Source: Marinicella sediminis (lineage in GTDB: Bacteria; Pseudomonadota; Gammaproteobacteria; Xanthomonadales; Marinicellaceae). Taken from it: a stretch of 64,000 nt of DNA. The DNA lies in NCBI RefSeq assembly GCF_002000055.1, contig NZ_MVBD01000009.1, positions 62,001-126,000 of the forward strand. The letters are read 5' to 3'. The notes beneath the pieces were generated by a model. It was not told where the DNA came from. It did not search any database and worked only from the letters and a program-made list of their open reading frames with translations. A program made the translations under genes and the position numbers. This document shows, piece by piece, positions 50,846-59,019 of this stretch (position 1 is its first letter; each line of letters starts with the position of its first letter).

Positions 50846-52174
50846 ATGGGAAGAAGATACCGGGGTAAATTGCCCAAAGAACCCATCGAAATGTTCATCG
50901 AAGACCTGAGTCACGATGGCAGGGGTGTGGCGAAATGGAATGACAAGGTGGTGTTTGTGCAGAATGCATTGCCAGGTGAACGGGTGATGGCCACCCTGAA
51001 CCGCAAAACACGCAACTACAATGAAGCATTGGCTACTGAAGTTCTTGAGTCATCGGCAGACCGGGTTGAGCCGCGATGTGAATTTTATACGACCTGTAAC
51101 GGCTGTTCGATGATGCACCTCAAAGAAGAACGGCAGATTGATTTTAAGTTCAACACCCTGAAAAGTAATTTTCACAAGATTGCTCATGTGGAACCAGCTG
51201 CCTGGCTTGAGCCATTGACTGACTCACACTGGCACTATCGCAGACGGGCGAGGTTAAGTGTTAAATGGGTTGCACCAAAAGAAAAAGTCCTGGTGGGTTT
51301 TCGGGAAAAAAATGGCCGTTTTGTTGCCAACATGGATCATTGTCATGTATTGGAACCCGTATTGGCTGAGCTCATTAAGCCCTTGCAGGCATTGTTCCTG
51401 AAGATGGACATCAAAGCCTTCATTCCTCAGGTTGAATGTTCAGTTGGCGAACACGCTGTTTCATTGATCATCCGGCACATGAAGCCGTTGGTGGGTAATG
51501 ACCTGGCTCTGCTCAGGGATTTTGCCAATGACCATCAATTACACATATTTTTACAGTCCAAAGGGCCGGATACTGTGGTTCCGCTCGAACCCTATGAACA
51601 GTCATTGAATTTCAGGCTGAATGAATATGGCTTGAATTATGAATTTTTGCCGAATGATTTTATTCAAGTGAACAGCCGCATGAATGAAAAGATGATCAAG
51701 CAGGCACTTCAAGCCATGGACATCAACGAAAACGATGTGATTCTGGATTTATTTTGTGGCCTGGGCAATTTCACCTTGCCAATGGCTCAACAAGCTGCCA
51801 GTGTGGTGGGTGTTGAAGGTGATCAGAAGCTGGTTGAACGGGCTCGTCACAATGCCTCATTGAATGACTTGAACAATGCCGCCTTTCATGTGGCAGACCT
51901 GACCAAAGACCACTTGAACAGCAGTTGGTTTAACCAGCCATACAGTAAAGTACTTATCGATCCGCCGCGCAGTGGCGCATGGGAGATTTTGCCTCTGGTG
52001 GCACAAACATCGGCAACAACCCTGGTCTATGTATCCTGCCATCCGGCGAGCCTGGCGAGGGATGCCGAAAGGCTGGTGAATGAATTCGGTTTTAAATGCA
52101 CCAAAGCCGGAGTTATGGACATGTTTCCCCACACCTCACATGTGGAATCTATGGCTATTTTTACCCGGCAATGA
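50846..52174 (+). CDS. rlmD: 23S rRNA (uracil-1939 C5)-methyltransferase
   Basis: A SAM-dependent methyltransferase of 442 residues. The N-terminal TRAM domain (about 10-65) is followed by [4Fe-4S] ligands in CEFYTTCNGCSMMHL and DHCHVLEP. The SAM site is LDLFCGLGNFTLPMA, and the catalytic Cys is in VYVSCHPASLARD. The iron-sulfur Cys set and the 23S-type motifs separate it from TrmA and RlmC. It is 12 bases after the ydbL-type gene on the same strand. Confidence 0.95.
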   Translation: MGRRYRGKLPKEPIEMFIEDLSHDGRGVAKWNDKVVFVQNALPGERVMATLNRKTRNYNEALATEVLESSADRVEPRCEFYTTCNGCSMMHLKEERQIDFKFNTLKSNFHKIAHVEPAAWLEPLTDSHWHYRRRARLSVKWVAPKEKVLVGFREKNGRFVANMDHCHVLEPVLAELIKPLQALFLKMDIKAFIPQVECSVGEHAVSLIIRHMKPLVGNDLALLRDFANDHQLHIFLQSKGPDTVVPLEPYEQSLNFRLNEYGLNYEFLPNDFIQVNSRMNEKMIKQALQAMDINENDVILDLFCGLGNFTLPMAQQAASVVGVEGDQKLVERARHNASLNDLNNAAFHVADLTKDHLNSSWFNQPYSKVLIDPPRSGAWEILPLVAQTSATTLVYVSCHPASLARDAERLVNEFGFKCTKAGVMDMFPHTSHVESMAIFTRQ

Positions 52175-52223
52175 AGGTCTGTGGTGTGTGCTAAAATAAT
52201 CACATGAGCAGCGAGCTAATGAC

Positions 52224-53021
52224 ATGAAATTATTGACCATTTTGTTGGCTTTTGCCATGTTCAGGTGGTTGGAAAAGCCCCATTCAATCAAATCGTTTGA
52301 TTGGGTTGAGTCACTGCACCAATGGCTTGCAAAACGTTGTTCTGGGCTTGATCAGGTTTATGCGTTGACCTTGGTGACTCCTTTATTGGTGATGCTGGTG
52401 GCGTTCTCATCAATTCTTGCTTTTGAGCAGGACTCATTGCTTCACCTGCTGTTACATGTGGTTATTGTATATTATTGTTTGGGCCCTGAAACAATGAAAA
52501 GCCTGTTGGACAGTCATCATAAAGTCATTGATGAGGTGGCTCAAGGCAGCCAGTCTGAAACAGAACAATTAATCAATCATATGACAGATGCCGCAATGCA
52601 TCGATGGTTTGGTGTTTTCTTTTGGTATGCTGTGCTCGGGGTATATGGGGCTGTGCTTTTTCGTATGGTTTGTCATCTACAGCAAGTTAAGATTAACAAA
52701 GATGATGATTCAATTCGTGCCACTTTAAAACTGCTGGAATTTCCTGTGGCGGTATTGATGACGGTTTCTCTGGCACTGGCCAGTGACTTTGATCGCATCT
52801 GGAAGCATTGTAAACAATATTTAAATGGTGAAACCATTCGCACATTGAACAGTCAATTCCTGTATAAGTCCATGGATTATGCTGTTGAACAGTGTGAAGT
52901 GGATACAGCGGAAACGCACGATGTGAAAATCATCGGCATCACCACATATACTGTGCTGACCCGCATGTTGGTGGTGTGGCTGGTATTTGCCGCATTAATG
53001 GTTATATTTTCGATAGGTTAG
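52224..53021 (+). CDS. ampE: AmpE-like membrane protein
   Basis: A 265-residue inner-membrane protein with about four hydrophobic segments. The FFWYAVLGVYGAVLFRM motif and the preceding DAAMHRWFG are those of the AmpE/CobD-like family; AmpE in enterobacteria is encoded after ampD and influences beta-lactamase regulation. ampD is not adjacent here. The C-terminus ends in a hydrophobic helix. The next gene starts 5 bases downstream. Confidence 0.8.
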   Translation: MKLLTILLAFAMFRWLEKPHSIKSFDWVESLHQWLAKRCSGLDQVYALTLVTPLLVMLVAFSSILAFEQDSLLHLLLHVVIVYYCLGPETMKSLLDSHHKVIDEVAQGSQSETEQLINHMTDAAMHRWFGVFFWYAVLGVYGAVLFRMVCHLQQVKINKDDDSIRATLKLLEFPVAVLMTVSLALASDFDRIWKHCKQYLNGETIRTLNSQFLYKSMDYAVEQCEVDTAETHDVKIIGITTYTVLTRMLVVWLVFAALMVIFSIG

Positions 53022-53026
53022 AACAA

Positions 53027-53665
53027 ATGAAAAACATGAAATATTTACTGATGACTGTATTGCTGCTGAGCTTCAATGCAGAAAGCGCAAAAATGTATAA
53101 GTGGGTGGATGAAAATGGTAAAGTCCACTACAGTGACAGAGTTCCGCCAGATCAGGTCAAACATGCCCGACAAGAACTCAGTGCCCAAGGTGTGGTAAAA
53201 GAAGAAGTAGACCGTGCCTTGACGCCAGAAGAACGAGCAGCAAGAGCTGCAGAGATCAAGCAACAAAAAGAACTGGAAGAACAGAAAAGGCTTGAAGTTG
53301 AACGGCTGGAAGCTGAACGAAAGCAACTGTTGCGTTCCTACTCAAGTGCTGACCAGATTAAAAGGTTAAAATCTGAACGCATCAACGCTTTACAAAGAAA
53401 CATACAAATGGCAGAAGAGAATCTGGTGATTCAACAAAAGAATGAACAGGACCTGATGCGCAGAGCTGCTGACAAAGAACGCAGTGGAGAAGTGGTTTCA
53501 GATAATTTTTTGAATCAAATGCAGCAAGTCAAAGATCAGATTGAATATCAAAAGCAATTCATCATTGATAAAACTGCTGAAATTGAGACCACCAAAACGA
53601 AATATGACCATGAATTGGCTAAATATCTGGAGTATACCGAAGGGCACGGCCAATCGGATTCATGA
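53027..53665 (+). CDS. DUF4124 coiled-coil periplasmic protein
   Basis: A 212-residue protein with a signal peptide (MKNMKYLLMTVLLLSFNAESA), then the DUF4124 motif YKWVDENGKVHYSDRVPP (about residues 24-42), then a long charged coiled coil (about 65-200) rich in Glu, Lys and Gln. The start at 53027 is chosen because the signal peptide begins there; the open frame reaches back into the ampE-like gene. Members of DUF4124 are exported and of unknown function. It is likely co-transcribed with the ampE-like gene. Confidence 0.82.
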   Translation: MKNMKYLLMTVLLLSFNAESAKMYKWVDENGKVHYSDRVPPDQVKHARQELSAQGVVKEEVDRALTPEERAARAAEIKQQKELEEQKRLEVERLEAERKQLLRSYSSADQIKRLKSERINALQRNIQMAEENLVIQQKNEQDLMRRAADKERSGEVVSDNFLNQMQQVKDQIEYQKQFIIDKTAEIETTKTKYDHELAKYLEYTEGHGQSDS

Positions 53666-53705
53666 TGCTTGCCACAGTCAGCATGTATTGGTTGACAGAC
53701 AAGTG

Positions 53706-53726
53706 ATTTAAACAGTTGTTTTAAAT
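53706..53726 (+). promoter_or_regulatory. palindromic candidate operator upstream of gcdH
   Basis: ATTTAAA (53706-53712) and TTTAAAT (53720-53726) are exact inverted repeats seven bases apart; the centre reads CAGTTGT. The AAAC-N-GTTT-like core resembles operators of TetR-family fatty-acid or amino-acid catabolism regulators such as PsrA, but the match is loose. A TTGACA lies at 53692-53697 just upstream; no good -10 was found. Confidence 0.4.
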
Positions 53727-53745
53727 TCATCCCCGCCACTACCCC

Positions 53746-53790
53746 TTCCTGGGTGAGTCGAGTAAAATAATCACTCACTTGACCCAGGAA
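53746..53790 (+). promoter_or_regulatory. stem-loop covering the gcdH ribosome binding site
   Basis: TTCCTGGGT (53746-53754) pairs perfectly with ACCCAGGAA (53782-53790), and GAGT/ACTC extend the stem across a bulge. The right arm contains AGGAA of the gcdH Shine-Dalgarno (53786-53791). Folding would hide the ribosome binding site until something opens it. Confidence 0.55.
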
Positions 53791-53799
53791 GATAAACCT

Positions 53800-54966
53800 A
53801 TGTCGTCAAAACTCGACAAACTTGACATTTTTAACATCAAATCACTGTTGACTGAAGAAGAGTTAATGGTTCAGGAGTCCATTGGCCGCTGGGTTGATGA
53901 ACGCATCTTGCCCATCATTGGGCCCGCATTCGACAAGCACGAATTTCCGATGGAAATCATTCCCGAAATGGCAGAGCTTGGATTATTTGGCAGCACCATT
54001 CAGGGTTATGAATGCGCAGGTCTTAATTACACTTCATATGGTTTGATTTGCCAGGAACTGGAGCGCGGTGACAGTGGTTTACGTAGTTTTGCTTCGGTAC
54101 AAAGTTCATTGTGCATGTTCCCGATAGATGCATTTGGCAGTGAGGAACAAAAACAACGCTGGCTGCCACCCATGGCCAAAGGTGAAGTGATTGGTTGCTT
54201 TGGTTTGACTGAAGCGCATGCCGGATCAGATCCCGCATCAATGAAGACTCATGCGAAAAAAGATGGTGATGACTGGATCATCAATGGTTCAAAGATGTGG
54301 ATCACCAATGGGTCAATCGCCGATGTGGCGGTGGTATGGGCGCAAACAGAAGACGGTATTCAGGGATTCCTGCTTGAAAAAGAGATGCCCGGATTCGATA
54401 CGGAAATGATCCACCGGAAAATGTCATTACGGGCTTCGGTGACTTCAGCATTGTTTTTTGATGATGTCAGGGTTCCTGATGCCAATCGTTTACCCAATGT
54501 CAAAGGATTGAAAGGACCATTGAGTTGTTTGTCCAACGCCCGGTATGGTATCTCATGGGGGCCTATTGGCTCCGCACAAGCTTGCTTGCAGGAAGTGCTC
54601 GATTATACCGAGGAGCGGGTTTTATTTGACCGCACTCTGAACAGCAATCAAATCATCCAGCAAAAGCTGGCAGACATGTCCAGACGCATCAGCACCGCTC
54701 AATTACTGGCATGGCGATTGGGACAGTTAAAGGACAGCGGTCAATTACAACCAACGCAAATTTCCATGGCTAAATGGAACAATGTTCGTATGGCATTGGA
54801 TGTGGCCCGCGAATGTCGTGACATGCTTGGCGGAGCAGGAATCACCACTGAACATTCAGCCATCAGGCACATGTTGAATCTGGAGAGTGTCATTACTTAC
54901 GAGGGCACAGAAACCATCCACCAACTGGTGGTTGGGCGGGAGTTAACCGGTAAGAACGCATTCTGA
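53800..54966 (+). CDS. gcdH: glutaryl-CoA dehydrogenase
   Basis: An FAD enzyme of 388 residues that converts glutaryl-CoA to crotonyl-CoA and CO2, in lysine and tryptophan breakdown. Family landmarks are TIQGYECAGLNYTSYGL, LERGDSGLRSFASVQSSL, GCFGLTEAHAGSDPASM and the catalytic Glu in TYEGTETIHQLVVGRELTG. The start at 53800 is chosen because AGGAAG lies about 8 bases upstream; a TTG 21 bases earlier is in frame but lies in the stem-loop. It is followed after 3 bases by the fused E1 gene, so the two probably act in one pathway. Confidence 0.9.
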   Translation: MSSKLDKLDIFNIKSLLTEEELMVQESIGRWVDERILPIIGPAFDKHEFPMEIIPEMAELGLFGSTIQGYECAGLNYTSYGLICQELERGDSGLRSFASVQSSLCMFPIDAFGSEEQKQRWLPPMAKGEVIGCFGLTEAHAGSDPASMKTHAKKDGDDWIINGSKMWITNGSIADVAVVWAQTEDGIQGFLLEKEMPGFDTEMIHRKMSLRASVTSALFFDDVRVPDANRLPNVKGLKGPLSCLSNARYGISWGPIGSAQACLQEVLDYTEERVLFDRTLNSNQIIQQKLADMSRRISTAQLLAWRLGQLKDSGQLQPTQISMAKWNNVRMALDVARECRDMLGGAGITTEHSAIRHMLNLESVITYEGTETIHQLVVGRELTGKNAF

Positions 54967-54969
54967 CCC

Positions 54970-57204
54970 ATGAGTACAGGTCAAAGTAAAGTCATCAACC
55001 GGGCAGAGGTTGTTGATCGTAATTTCATTGAGTATGTTCAACAGTATCAACCTGTTGAACCCAAGCAATCACTGTCAGCAAATGGCCTCACACCAGCTTT
55101 GTTTATGCAACTGTTCGAGTCACAAATCAGATCCCGGCAACTGGATCTGATGGCCCGAATCCTCAAACTGGAAAACAAAGTTTTTTACACCATTGGATCT
55201 TCGGGTCACGAAGGCAATGTGTTGTTGGGCAATTTGGTCAGGCACACCGATCCGGCTTTTTTGCATTATCGCAGTGGTGGATTGATGATGGAACGTTCCA
55301 GACAGGTTCCGGATATTGATCCTATTTGGGATACCTGTTTGTCTTTTGCGGCCTGTGAGGACGATCCTGCTTCAGGTGGGCGGCACAAAGTCTGGGGATC
55401 TAAGCCGCTGTGGGTAATCCCGCAAACCTCGACCATTGCCAGTCATTTGCCCAAAGCAGTAGGTTGCGCACTGGGTATTGAATTAGGGCAGCGCAATCAA
55501 ACTGGATTGCCGGTCCCTGATGATGCCATCGTGTTGTGTAACTTTGGTGATGCCAGCAGCAATCATTCAACTGCACAGGGTGCTTTCAATGCTGCCAGTT
55601 GGTCAGCCTTTCAGGGTCTGAAAACGCCGGTATTATTTGTCTGTGAAGACAATGGCATCGGGATATCAGTGAAAACACCGGAAAACTGGATCAGTGAAAA
55701 CTTCAAATACCGACCAGGGTTACAATATTTTTATGCCGATGGTCTGGATTTGGAAAATGGTTTTCAACAAGTGAAAAGGGCTGTCGACTTTTGCCGTCAG
55801 GAACGAAAACCAGTCTTTTTGCACCTGAAAACAACCCGGCTGATGGGTCATGCGGGTACGGATTTTGAGGTGGATTACCGCAACATCAAAGAATTGGAGG
55901 CTTGTGAAGCCATGGATCCTTTGCTGTCCTCTGCTGCCAGTGCCATGAACCATGGTTTGATGAGTGCCGAAGCAATCATCACACTGTATCAGGACATCCA
56001 TCGTGAATGCATGGATAAGGCCAACAAAGCACACCAGAAGAACAGGTTAACCACACTGCAGGAAGTGATGGCCCCATTGGCTCCGACAGACCGGGATAAA
56101 GTTCATCTGGAAGCTGCCCGTACCGGTGCGCAAGATGAACGGATTGCGGTTTTTGGCTCACCTAAAGCCTTACCCGAGAATCAACCTGATAAGCACATGG
56201 CCATCCAAATCAACCGAGGTTTGCAGGACTTGCTTATGAAGTATCCTGAAACCATCATGTTTGGTGAAGATGTGGCCCAAAAAGGTGGGGTCTATACCAT
56301 CACCAAACAGTTGTATAAAAAATTTGGGGCCAAGCGCATTTTCAATACTTTGCTTGATGAGCAAACCATTCTTGGCCTGGCTCAGGGCTATGCAACCATG
56401 GGCATGCTACCGGTTCCTGAAATCCAATACCTGGCTTATTTCCACAATGCTTGTGATCAGATCAGGGGTGAAGCGTCGAGTTTACAATTTTTTTCAAATG
56501 GTCAGTTCAGCAACCCGATGGTGGTGAGAATTGCCGGTTTGGGGTATCAGAAAGGCTTTGGGGGGCATTTTCATAATGACAATTCCATAGCAGCCATCAG
56601 AGACATCCCCGGAGTGGTTGTGGCTTGTCCATCAAGGGGTGATGATGCAGTTAAAATGATGCGTACTCTGGTGGCATTGTCTAAGGTAAACCACCGGGTC
56701 TCACTGTTCATCGAGCCCATTGCACTGTACATGCAGAAGGATTTGTATGATGAAGGGGATGGTTTATGGAACAAACCTTATCCTGCACCAGAAGAATATG
56801 CTCCATTGGGTTCCCCAAGGGTATACAACGCCCAGGCTGAAGATGTCCTTATCATCACTTATGGTAATGGCGTGCTGATGAGTCTGCGCGCAGCCAGGCG
56901 CTATCAGAATCAAAGCCATGCGCAGGTAAAAGTGATGGATTTACGCTGGCTTCAGCCATTGAATGCAAAAGCAATCAAGAAACATGCAGAAAAATTTGCT
57001 AGAATAATCATTGTTGATGAAGGCCGTCGTTCAGCATGTGTTGGAGAGGGTGTCGTCACCATTTTGGCAGAACAAAACATCCGCCCGACTTACTTAAAGC
57101 TGATCACCGGAGCCGATTGTTTCACCCCATTGGCTGATGCGGCTAAATTGGTTTTGCCTGATGAACAACTGATATTTAAAACACTGATTAATTCCGAGGA
57201 ATAA
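54970..57204 (+). CDS. fused alpha-beta E1 of a 2-oxoacid dehydrogenase
   Basis: A 744-residue thiamine-diphosphate enzyme in which the E1 alpha part (about 1-395) and beta part (about 410-744) are joined. The alpha part has the thiamine/Mg motif FGDASSNHSTAQGAFNAA and VCEDNGIGIS. The beta part begins MAIQINRGLQDLLMKYPE and has FGEDVAQKGGVYTIT, LLDEQTILGLAQGYATMG and the C-terminal IIIVDEGRRSACVGEGV. Resemblance is to branched-chain or similar 2-oxoacid E1. No E2 or E3 lies in the window. The gcdH neighbour suggests 2-oxoadipate as a possible substrate, but branched-chain oxoacids are equally possible. Confidence 0.85.
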   Translation: MSTGQSKVINRAEVVDRNFIEYVQQYQPVEPKQSLSANGLTPALFMQLFESQIRSRQLDLMARILKLENKVFYTIGSSGHEGNVLLGNLVRHTDPAFLHYRSGGLMMERSRQVPDIDPIWDTCLSFAACEDDPASGGRHKVWGSKPLWVIPQTSTIASHLPKAVGCALGIELGQRNQTGLPVPDDAIVLCNFGDASSNHSTAQGAFNAASWSAFQGLKTPVLFVCEDNGIGISVKTPENWISENFKYRPGLQYFYADGLDLENGFQQVKRAVDFCRQERKPVFLHLKTTRLMGHAGTDFEVDYRNIKELEACEAMDPLLSSAASAMNHGLMSAEAIITLYQDIHRECMDKANKAHQKNRLTTLQEVMAPLAPTDRDKVHLEAARTGAQDERIAVFGSPKALPENQPDKHMAIQINRGLQDLLMKYPETIMFGEDVAQKGGVYTITKQLYKKFGAKRIFNTLLDEQTILGLAQGYATMGMLPVPEIQYLAYFHNACDQIRGEASSLQFFSNGQFSNPMVVRIAGLGYQKGFGGHFHNDNSIAAIRDIPGVVVACPSRGDDAVKMMRTLVALSKVNHRVSLFIEPIALYMQKDLYDEGDGLWNKPYPAPEEYAPLGSPRVYNAQAEDVLIITYGNGVLMSLRAARRYQNQSHAQVKVMDLRWLQPLNAKAIKKHAEKFARIIIVDEGRRSACVGEGVVTILAEQNIRPTYLKLITGADCFTPLADAAKLVLPDEQLIFKTLINSEE

Positions 57205-57205
57205 G

Positions 57206-58093
57206 TTGACTGGACTGTGCATTTTATTTGCTGATATTGCTGAAAGCACCACGTTGTTTGAAAAACACGGTGATGAAGCGGCCAGAAATGCCATTTCATC
57301 GGTACTGGATGTGTTGTTGAAGGAAGCACAAAAGCACCAGGGTGAATTGGTTAAAACCATCGGTGATGAAATCATGTGTGTCTTTCCCAAGGCCAATCAT
57401 GCATTATTGGCGGCCGTTGACATGCAAAATGCCGTCAGTGGTAATTTTGTGCTGGGCAATCATCCGATCAACATCCGCGTAGGTTTTCACTTTGGTGATG
57501 TGATTGAAGAAGACAATGACGTGTTTGGGGATGCGGTCAATGTTGCCGCCAGAATGACAGGTTTCGCCAAAAAAGAACAGGTCATCACCAATTCCATTAC
57601 CTTTGAACAATGTATTTTGCCACCGTTTCTGAATCATCGTTCTCTGGGTCGAACCAAGGTCAAAGGCAAGTTGTTGCCTGTAGAGATCATTGAAATCATC
57701 TGGCAACAGGATACCAGTCAGGTCACAAGGGTGACTTCTGCACTGGACATCAAAGTACCAGTAACCAAGTCTCAGTTGGAAATAGAACTCAATGGCCGCA
57801 CACAAATAATGACCGATCAGTCACCCACCAAAACCATTGGCCGTGGTGATGATTGTGACATACAGATTGCCATGCTGCTGGCATCAAGATACCACGGTGA
57901 AATACAATTCAGTGGCGGGTTGTTTAAATACACCGACGAAAGTACCAATGGCTCATGGGTACAACAGGGTGGTGATGAGCCTATTCGGATACATCGTGAA
58001 TCCATGGTGCTGCACAATCAAGGAACCATTGCTTTTGGAGAGATGGACTTTTCCCGTCCAGATCAGTTACTCAGCTATAAAATCATTAAATAA
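57206..58093 (+). CDS. class III adenylate cyclase with C-terminal FHA domain
   Basis: A 295-residue cytoplasmic protein. The cyclase domain (about 3-170) keeps both metal Asp (Asp10 in FADIAEST and Asp54 in KTIGDEIM), the adenine-selecting Lys50 and Asp109 and the Asn112/Arg116 pair of GDAVNVAARM, so an active cAMP-forming enzyme is expected. Residues about 205-285 are an FHA phosphothreonine-binding domain with TIGRGDD, SRYHGE and STNGSW. It starts at TTG 57206 with GAGGA about 6 bases upstream. Only one base lies between it and the fused E1 gene. It probably links cAMP production to a Ser/Thr kinase signal; no kinase is in the window. Confidence 0.88.
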   Translation: MTGLCILFADIAESTTLFEKHGDEAARNAISSVLDVLLKEAQKHQGELVKTIGDEIMCVFPKANHALLAAVDMQNAVSGNFVLGNHPINIRVGFHFGDVIEEDNDVFGDAVNVAARMTGFAKKEQVITNSITFEQCILPPFLNHRSLGRTKVKGKLLPVEIIEIIWQQDTSQVTRVTSALDIKVPVTKSQLEIELNGRTQIMTDQSPTKTIGRGDDCDIQIAMLLASRYHGEIQFSGGLFKYTDESTNGSWVQQGGDEPIRIHRESMVLHNQGTIAFGEMDFSRPDQLLSYKIIK

Positions 58094-58094
58094 T

Positions 58095-58175
58095 ATGCTC
58101 GACTTCATCAGAAAACTGGCTGGCTTCGGACTCATGACTGTTTCATTGGCCTATGTGGCTGTGCGGATGTTCTGA
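58095..58175 (+). CDS. 26-residue membrane micropeptide
   Basis: An ORF too short for standard gene calls: ATG 58095, one base after the cyclase stop (58091-58093), to TGA 58173-58175, which overlaps the ATG of the next gene as TGATG. The product has a basic start (MLDFIRKLAGF) and one hydrophobic span (GLMTVSLAYVAV) ending RMF. No ribosome binding site is visible, so it would rely on coupling from the cyclase gene. The exact fit between two genes and the hydrophobicity support it; conservation is untested. Confidence 0.55.
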   Translation: MLDFIRKLAGFGLMTVSLAYVAVRMF

Positions 58176-59008
58176 TGCCGGTTAAATATCGCGAAAAAGC
58201 CAAGAAATCCATCGTCAAATTCCAATCCACTGCCTGGCTTTTATATACGTATTCATTGTTATTCCTCGGTGCGTCACTGGCACAATTGATACAAGGCAGC
58301 CTGATGGGCTTTTTGATATCAGGAGGGGTTTTCTTTGGCAACCTCTTGGCAGCACACTGGATGACCTCTGGTTTATTGAACAGACATCATTACCGGCAAC
58401 GTCGGTTTGTCATCAAAAAACCTTACCCATTGATGATGTTGTCATCATTAACCCTCGGTGCCTGCTCTTTGGCAGGCAGTTGGCTGGTGGCAGGGATGGG
58501 GTTGTTTGAATCCGTTGCTTTTGGGCTGGGTGCAGCGATCGGTTCGGTGTTGTGGTATGGTTTGGATGATACCACTGATTCTTCATTTGGCGGGATTAAA
58601 GACCAGGATTCCAGAGAAATACTGGCGCACAGTGAGCAATCGATTGTCAACATTGAACAAGCCAATCAACACATTGCCAACCGTGAGTTATCAGGTTATC
58701 TGGAGCGCATTGTAAAGACCAGTCGTGAAGTCATTGATACGCTGATGAATCACCCTGAAAAATTACCTCAGGCCAGACGCTTTTTGCATTCTTACCTGGG
58801 AGCCACCGAGAGTGTGATCCAACGGTATGCCAAAACCCATCAATTGGTGGATGATCAGCAATTGGAACAGAATTTTAAACAGGTGCTACAAAACATCGAT
58901 CAGGTGTTTCTGGAGCAAAACCAAAAATTGTTAGAAAACCAGGTGTTTGACCTGGACGTAGACATTGAGGTGCTGAACACCTTGATGGAAAAGCAAGGCA
59001 TTAATTGA
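58175..59008 (+). CDS. XpaC-like membrane protein
   Basis: A 277-residue protein with about four membrane helices in the first 130 residues, then a cytosolic helical region (about 150-270). I recognise it, with moderate certainty, as the XpaC (5-bromo-4-chloroindolyl phosphate hydrolysis) family, whose genes usually stand next to telA. The name reflects an old phenotype and not a known enzyme activity. It begins within the TGATG of the micropeptide. telA follows, its ATG 12 bases after the stop. Confidence 0.75.
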   Translation: MPVKYREKAKKSIVKFQSTAWLLYTYSLLFLGASLAQLIQGSLMGFLISGGVFFGNLLAAHWMTSGLLNRHHYRQRRFVIKKPYPLMMLSSLTLGACSLAGSWLVAGMGLFESVAFGLGAAIGSVLWYGLDDTTDSSFGGIKDQDSREILAHSEQSIVNIEQANQHIANRELSGYLERIVKTSREVIDTLMNHPEKLPQARRFLHSYLGATESVIQRYAKTHQLVDDQQLEQNFKQVLQNIDQVFLEQNQKLLENQVFDLDVDIEVLNTLMEKQGIN

Positions 59009-59019
59009 CAGGTGACAAA

